Positions 58,813 through 64,000 of a DNA stretch of 64,000 nt are shown piece after piece. Position numbers and translations under genes: made by a program. The notes under the pieces are model-generated. The model saw only the letters and a list, made by a program, of their open reading frames with translations. It searched no databases and was not told where the DNA came from. Where the stretch lies: positions 1,178,001 through 1,242,000 of the forward strand of contig NEEC01000012.1 in assembly GCA_002189035.1 (NCBI GenBank), given 5' to 3'. Each line of letters opens with the position of its first letter. Position 1 is the first letter of the stretch. The stretch is from Utricularia gibba (lineage: Eukaryota; Streptophyta; Magnoliopsida; Lamiales; Lentibulariaceae).

Positions 58813-60165
58813 CTTATGTTTTGTTTATTACATCTTTCAAAAATCTATTAACAAATCGTAGTATTTGGAATTGGTAAAAATTTAAAATCTACTTCTAATT
58901 GTTGTTCATTTCATCAGAAACCTCAATTCCACATGACCAACACTCATACTATGTTTTTAATGTTTTATGTTTTAACTTTTATTTAAAATTTGTTGAGATG
59001 ATACAAAAAATCACTTAGCAATAAAGTTGAGTGAAGTGGGTGAATGGGTTTGATAACAATATACTAAATTGCTTGTGAACATGAAAAAAAACGATTAAAT
59101 AAAAGAATCTTTGTAATTTTTTTTAAGGTTTTTTTGTCCTAGGTGAAGAAAATATAAAATCATAAAATTAGATATATAAAGTGACCAATATCATATTAGA
59201 AAAATGTTAATCTTTATAGTTCTCCAAATCTACCACTACCAAAGATTTCGGATGGCAGTACTAATTCTATGATCACTTTCCCAAAAACACGAAATTCAGG
59301 CTCCTAACAACCCAAAGTCTCATTCAGTAATTTTCAATCAATCATTTAAAATTTTTCTTCATACCATTTAAAGAAGTTGCATCTTTGGCTCATTAACTTT
59401 GAGATAACACATGACTGCATTTTATCATACACTTTTCCCTTAAAAAGGCTTGATTGAAATCTATGATCAGTCATAGCTTGGGTGTGGGAAGCTTTTAGAA
59501 GCCCGATGAAGAATTTGGGGAGCTCATTCGAAGTCAAGGCTCTCTAGACTCATCCACATCTAAATCTCTGTCCGACAAGACAATAGGACAACTATGGCCC
59601 GACAACAAAGGTATAGTTTACCCGTTGGATATGATAGTTTAATTAATAATATATTCAAATTCTTTTATGTTTTAATAAATACGTATCATATACTTAAATT
59701 TTAAATTGGCTATTATATAAATTTTATCAATGTATATTTAAAATGATATTGCATTTATTAAATATATTTGGAACACACAAAAAAAATAAACCAAAACTTG
59801 TTTCATTAAGAAAAGTCATATGAAATAAGAGTTTTCAAAAACATAATAAAAGATTATGTAAATGTTTTATAAATTGAATATATGTTAAACAACAAGCTCA
59901 TGAATCAGTCGACGTCAACACATATGTTGTGACCGAAACGAGACTTCCACACAAAAATAGTCGAATAAAAACATGGCATCCGGACTACAGTGAATTGATG
60001 TCGCAAGCACCACTACTAAATGGTGATGGTCCATGCCGTTGATTCCCTACAAAACAAGGACAGCCGAGGTTTTGTGCGCCGCGGATTGCATATTTACCAC
60101 TAGCGAGCTGCCTGCTTCTCACCAAATCTCGAAACCTGCACCTTTAACCCCCCACACTTTTTCTC
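58813..60165. other. AT-rich spacer
   Basis: No coding motif. The ORF at 59346-59537 has no recognisable domain. From ~59900 the base composition becomes more balanced toward the 60.2-kb locus. Confidence 0.5.
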
Positions 60166-60175
60166 TATAAACTTG

Positions 60176-60181
60176 AGGCCT
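60176..60181 (+). promoter_or_regulatory. TATA box of the 60.2-kb locus
   Basis: TATAAA in CTCTATAAACTTG, 55 bases upstream of an ATG in good context (TCCAAAATGAAGG) with a C-rich leader between. This is the usual plant core-promoter layout. Confidence 0.5.
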
Positions 60182-60230
60182 TCCTCACCCCCGTCCGCTG
60201 TAAAACACAGCAGCTACTCGTACATCCAAA

Positions 60231-60350
60231 ATGAAGGATTACTTCCCACTTCCCCCTACAACCGAAGACGAGAAGCTTCTCCTCTCTAGGAAGTGCGGCT
60301 CAGGTTCGCCCGAAACTCGCTCTCTTCTCTCGGCTTCCGTCGTGTTATAG
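60231..60350 (+). CDS. Small ORF or first exon, unrecognised
   Basis: 39 codons: MKDYFPLPPTTEDEKLLLSR, then a Ser/Gly-rich stretch, stop at 60348-60350. The TATA box, leader and start context suggest a real 5' end. A possible donor is CTCAG/GTTCGC at ~60305, so the true exon may be shorter. I do not recognise the protein, and the downstream exons are uncertain. The surrounding 600 bp are much richer in G+C and CpG than the rest of the neighbourhood. Confidence 0.3.
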   Translation: MKDYFPLPPTTEDEKLLLSRKCGSGSPETRSLLSASVVL

Positions 60351-60512
60351 TGATACTTCGTGTTTTCGTAGAGAGCGTGCGTGTCGGAGCCTACGCCGCG
60401 GCGGTGGCATTCGTTGGCAGCGCCATTCCCACGGTCGGTGCCCCTTATCCCGGATTGGATTTTGAACAGATTTCTATATTTATACATTAATACATGCGCG
60501 ACACATTTCCCA

Positions 60513-60765
60513 GATGATATGCGCGCGGAAGATCCCCTGGGCTAGAGCTAACCTCAACTACGCGGCGCAAGCGCTCATCATATCATCTGGTAAGCGCGGG
60601 CTCTGCTTCCAGGATCGTAACTCGTTGTTAACTACTACGTACGCCAACCCTATCGCCTCTTTCGGTGTCCGTACAGCGTCGATGGCGGCGTACTTCATCA
60701 CCGCGGACAAGACCATAATGGCCTGCGCGAAGAATAATGCGCGGTGCAACTGCGGATCCTGCTAA
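60513..60765 (+). other. GC-rich exon-like segment, unrecognised
   Basis: An ORF of 83 codons opens at 60514 just after a TTTCCCAG acceptor-like site; a CTG/GTAAGC donor-like site is at 60590. A perfect 12-bp inverted repeat, CCAGATGATATG (60510-60521) and CATATCATCTGG (60579-60590), sits on these two splice-like sites. The minus strand is also open (60558-60749). No family is recognised on either strand. It could be a decayed gene downstream of the 60231 start. Confidence 0.3.
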
Positions 60766-60779
60766 GGGAGCCACCGACT

Positions 60780-61965
60780 TTGTGCATCCCAGAAAGGACA
60801 AATCAACGTGTTGCTGCTGCAGGTTTCAATTCTGAAAATGATATATATAAAGCGACATGGGCAACGTTAAATAATATTAATAAAAAAGGTGGCCGACATA
60901 TGCTGACCACGCACAAAAACTTGGAAGAGAACTATTAAAATGGGAAATTATGTTTTTATTATTTTGGCGGTGGAGGGTGGACCAGGCCTACTCGGCGCAA
61001 TAACAAAACGACTCACAAACCCCAGAAATTTGTGAGGACATGGATTTCGATGATGGGAAATGATAGGAAATAATTGTAATGATTTTTAAAACGATAAATA
61101 AAATGTACACTTGATATACGGGTTGGAATTTAAAAAATATTATTTATTAATAATTCGAATTATCATAAAAATGAGATTTTAATTATTTCTTTTTTTGACA
61201 TCTCATGAACTATAATCTCTTCTCTATATTTTTAATAAAATATTAAAATCCTTACCGATTTAGATAATTTATAATCGAATATATCATTAAAAATTAAGTC
61301 ATCTCATTTACAAATACCAATGAAATTAAATCAACCTCATTTTTCATTTATAATCAAATATTCCGTAACAATAACTCATATAATGTTTTCCGTTAAACAA
61401 ATCATGTCATTTTCATTTGAGGTGGCTTTTATTCGTTTTTAATAACAGATCATGTCTATTCACATAACAAGGCTGCAGTATTAATGGATTAATATTAATA
61501 TTATGAATAACTATTAATTCTTGAAGTTATTAGTAGTGGATAAAAGACTTGGTTCTTATAACACAATCTCCCATCGGAGATCCCACACTGATTTAAACTT
61601 TTTTTATTGACATACGTGTGATGTATCTTGTTTTATTTTGTTAACTATCGTTAAGTTGTAGTGGTGGCTATATTTTAATGGAACTGCACCAAAAACTCTA
61701 AACCTGTGTAAGTAAACATTGACTTATCGTGAGACGTGAGTCACACGGAGAAATTAAGACATCTGCAATTAAAATTGATATTAATTATGAACACGTCTAA
61801 GCTTTTTTCAATGCTTTTTCTATTGGTCTATTTAAGTTTCGCTTTATTTAAATTTTTAGTTAGACACAAATACCCTTTATATTGCAGTATTCCAGAGTTG
61901 ACCGTGTACTCAAATCCAACATATTGCGAGGAGACGGGTCCTTTGACCTCATCCTCCATCTCTGA
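60780..61965. other. Intergenic region upstream of BT1
   Basis: AT-rich from 60830. The candidate core promoter for the downstream gene is CTATTTAAG at 61828-61836, or TTTATATTG near 61878. An 78-codon ORF (61736-61972) has no motif and overlaps the likely leader. No repeat element recognised. Confidence 0.4.
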
Positions 61966-61968
61966 GCA

Positions 61969-64000
61969 ATGAAGGATCCGAAGCAACCCATTTCCGATTG
62001 CCAGGGGTTGAGCGTGCCAGACGAATCCCATCAGAGTTTCAGCGACGACAGCAAGACTTTAATCCCGAGGTCTTCTTCTCCTCTGTCGGCCGTCTCAGCC
62101 CCTCTGCAATGGATCCAAATGCTGTGCCGCAAGCTTCACCCCACCTTTGTCCTCGGCGTAGTACTCGTGTACGGCCTCAGTCAGGGGTTCTCACATGCCT
62201 TTTTCAAGGTGGTCTCTGATTACTATTGGAAGGACGTTCAGGAAGTTCAGCCCTCCGCGGCGCAGCTCTACGCCGGACTTTACTGCATACCATGGGTGAT
62301 GAAGCCTGTGTGGGGTCTGATGACGGACGTGCTCCGTGTGAAGGGGTACCTCCGCCGCCCTTATTTCGTGGCGGCTGGTGTCATCGGGGTGATTTCCTCG
62401 TTGACCGTGGCGGCAGGAGGACAGCTGACGGTCGTCGCTGCGTTGAGTTGCTTGATGGGGATCATGACCGGCATGGCGATCGCTGATGTCACCATCGACG
62501 CGTGTATCGCGAGGAATAGCATCGAGTTCCGATCGCTGGCTACCGATATGCAGAGCCTCAGTGGCGTCTGCTCCTCCCTCGGGGCGCTTCTCGGGTACTC
62601 CACGAGCGGTGCCTTCGTCCATCTCCTCGGACCTCAGGTTTTTAAGATAGCTCATTCGCGATTTCAATCCAATAAAGAGTCAAATTCAGTTGCAGCCATT
62701 GATCGTTATTCAGACATCCAACGTATGATACTTATCATTCTGACAGTTTTTACGAACTAGTGTAGATGTCTTTGGGGTCCTAGCGATCTCTCCAGCGGCG
62801 ATGATCTCTTTAGGATTTGTGATCCATGAGCCTAGAGAAGATGCTCGTGAGGGCGAGAGGAAAACGGTGAGTTCAAACCATACACTCAAACATCAAATTC
62901 CGGATAAGATGAGTCGAGTGCAAGCAGCTTACGAGATCAGATGAATGAATTATGTGCAGAAACCGATCTAATCTCACCCCATTCGAATGAGGATGCCATT
63001 TTGTAACATAATGAAGAGCCTTAGGAGTCTTCTTTCCAGTAGTGTGGGTGGTCTCCCTGGCTATGCACCATTATAACTCCTTTATGGGCTATAGAGTTAG
63101 CTATGATGGTCCTAATGCGAAACCTCTACATTGATGTAGGGAAGAGGGAAGCTAAAGGAAGCAGTGACGGGGGTGTGTGCGAGCATCCAAATCCCGCAAG
63201 TATGGAAGCCTTCTCTCTACATGTACCTCTCTTTGGCACTGAGCATCAGCACTCAGGAAGGCCAATTTTACTGGTACACCGACAGCACCGCCGGCCCTGC
63301 ATTCTCCCAGGTATTTTGGGGTTCAAAATCTTGACCTCAGACACGTGAACTTCTACTGATATCCCAATTCACAGGAGTTTGTGGGAATGATCTACGCCAT
63401 AGGTGCCATGGCTTCAATAGCTGGAGTCGTCATTCACCATAAGGTCCTCAAAGATCAGCCCTTCAGATCACTTCTCTTCTTCGCGCAGCTTCTCTACGCA
63501 TCTGCAGGTATTTGAGCACTTGTTTTTTCGGACCTCTACGGGAGGTCTCGTGTTCCTGAAAGGCTCAACTCTGCAGGAATGCTTGATATCATCTTCGTTC
63601 TCCGCTGGAACCTTGCGATCGGGATACCAGACTACTTGTTTGTGGTGACTGAGGAGTGTGTATCGAGGATCATCAGTCGTCTGCGGTGGATGCCGATGGT
63701 GGTACTTAGCTTGCAGCTTTGTCCATTGGGAATCGAAGGCACATTCTTCGCGCTTCTAATGTGCATCGATAGCATTGGTGGGCTCACGGCGAAATGGGGC
63801 GGGGGAATGGTTTTGCACACGTTGGGTGTTACAAGGACCGACTTCAGTAACCTGTGGGTGGCGCTTCTGATCAGGAACGTGCTCAGGTTTTTGACTCTGA
63901 GTTTTGTGTTTCTGGTGCCAAATGCTCGTGCATCAGAGGCTTTGATACCTGCAACTGTTGAGAATGAGACGAGGAAAAAGGATATGTCGGAGCTAGCTCC
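61969..64000 (+). CDS. Folate-biopterin transporter (BT1 family), 3' end off window
   Basis: Multi-exon membrane carrier of the BT1 family (major facilitator type), which moves folates/pterins across membranes. Inferred exons: 61969-62637, 62766-62866, 63140-63310, 63375-63507, 63577 to the edge. Motifs: HPTFVLGVVLVYGLSQG, DVQEVQPSAAQLYAGLYCIP, WVMKPVWGLMTDVLRVKGY, MAIADVTIDACIARNS, SLATDMQSLSGVCSSLGALL, LYMYLSLALSISTQEGQFYW, FVLRWNLAIGIPDYLFVV, RLRWMPMVVLSLQLCPLGIE, GTFFALLMCIDSIGG. Introns 2-4 have clean GT-AG borders and keep phase. At intron 1 (CTCAG/GTTTTT to GTGTAG/ATGTC) the phases differ by one base, so the copy may be mutated or spliced elsewhere. About 499 codons lie in the window, close to the family's usual ~500. 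Exon 1 is GC-rich. Confidence 0.88.

Noticed and set aside
60558-60749. Minus-strand 63-codon ORF as the gene of the 60.5-kb locus
   Set aside because: The TATA box, leader and splice-like sites all favour the plus strand, and the minus-strand protein shows no family motif.
1-64000. CRISPR arrays, tRNA, rRNA, bacterial operons
   Set aside because: No regularly spaced short repeats, cloverleaf genes or operon-like gene runs were seen, and the sequence is clearly plant nuclear DNA.

Overview
The window looks like nuclear DNA of a flowering plant. It is AT-rich, full of spliceosomal-intron signals, and almost entirely made of LTR retrotransposons typical of angiosperms: Ty3/gypsy of the Athila/Tat type, chromovirus-like Ty3/gypsy, and several Ty1/copia lineages. 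It also holds one PIF/Harbinger DNA transposon. The only confidently recognised host gene is at the right edge: a multi-exon, GC-rich BT1-family folate-biopterin transporter (61969 to beyond 64000). The GC contrast between this gene and its surroundings is compatible with a monocot, but I cannot name the species. No prokaryotic operon, CRISPR array or tRNA/rRNA gene was seen.

Layout. 1-4.9 kb: decayed copia pieces on both strands, with an 819-bp LTR. 6651-9967: a complete-ended PIF/Harbinger element with TTA target duplication and a broken transposase. 11.9-20.2 kb: an Athila-type element whose 5' LTR/PBS junction carries a ~1-kb foreign LTR-like block, and whose reverse transcriptase is fused in frame to a copia RT/RNase H plus copia LTR. 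20.2-23.3 kb: two inverted solo LTRs enclosing a DUF641 (GIL1/IRKI-like) gene fragment. 23.6-28.3 kb: an old copia element on the minus strand. 29821-30418: a solo LTR with a perfect ATAGG duplication. 31.2-34.0 kb: a Tat/Athila-like non-autonomous piece coding only for a plant-transposon-type domain. 34.2-34.8 kb: a gypsy integrase relic. 37.5-42.1 kb: a copia 3' end followed by an internally deleted gypsy element. 42088-43289: a solo Tat-type LTR with ATCAC duplication. 45.0-46.8 kb: a chimeric LTR/Athila/LTR block. 46.8-50.9 kb: gypsy gag-pol, cut by a copia element (50868-56206), which is followed by a second copia body to 58.8 kb. 60.2-60.8 kb: an unassigned GC-rich, promoter-like locus. 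61.97-64.0 kb: the BT1 transporter.

All transposon reading frames I checked are broken by stops or frameshifts, so none looks autonomous. The most informative signals are structural. They are: (i) flank sequences implying an inversion between two inverted solo LTRs; (ii) a near-identical 1.19-kb inverted copy, 25 kb away, that begins inside an LTR and crosses an LTR/Athila junction; (iii) a 560-codon uninterrupted Athila-copia chimeric ORF; (iv) a 10-bp palindrome, CTTGCGCAAG, repeated throughout the Athila element; (v) an LTR family whose first ~225 bp carry the C-terminal end of the polyprotein. I found no clearly new defence or metabolic system.
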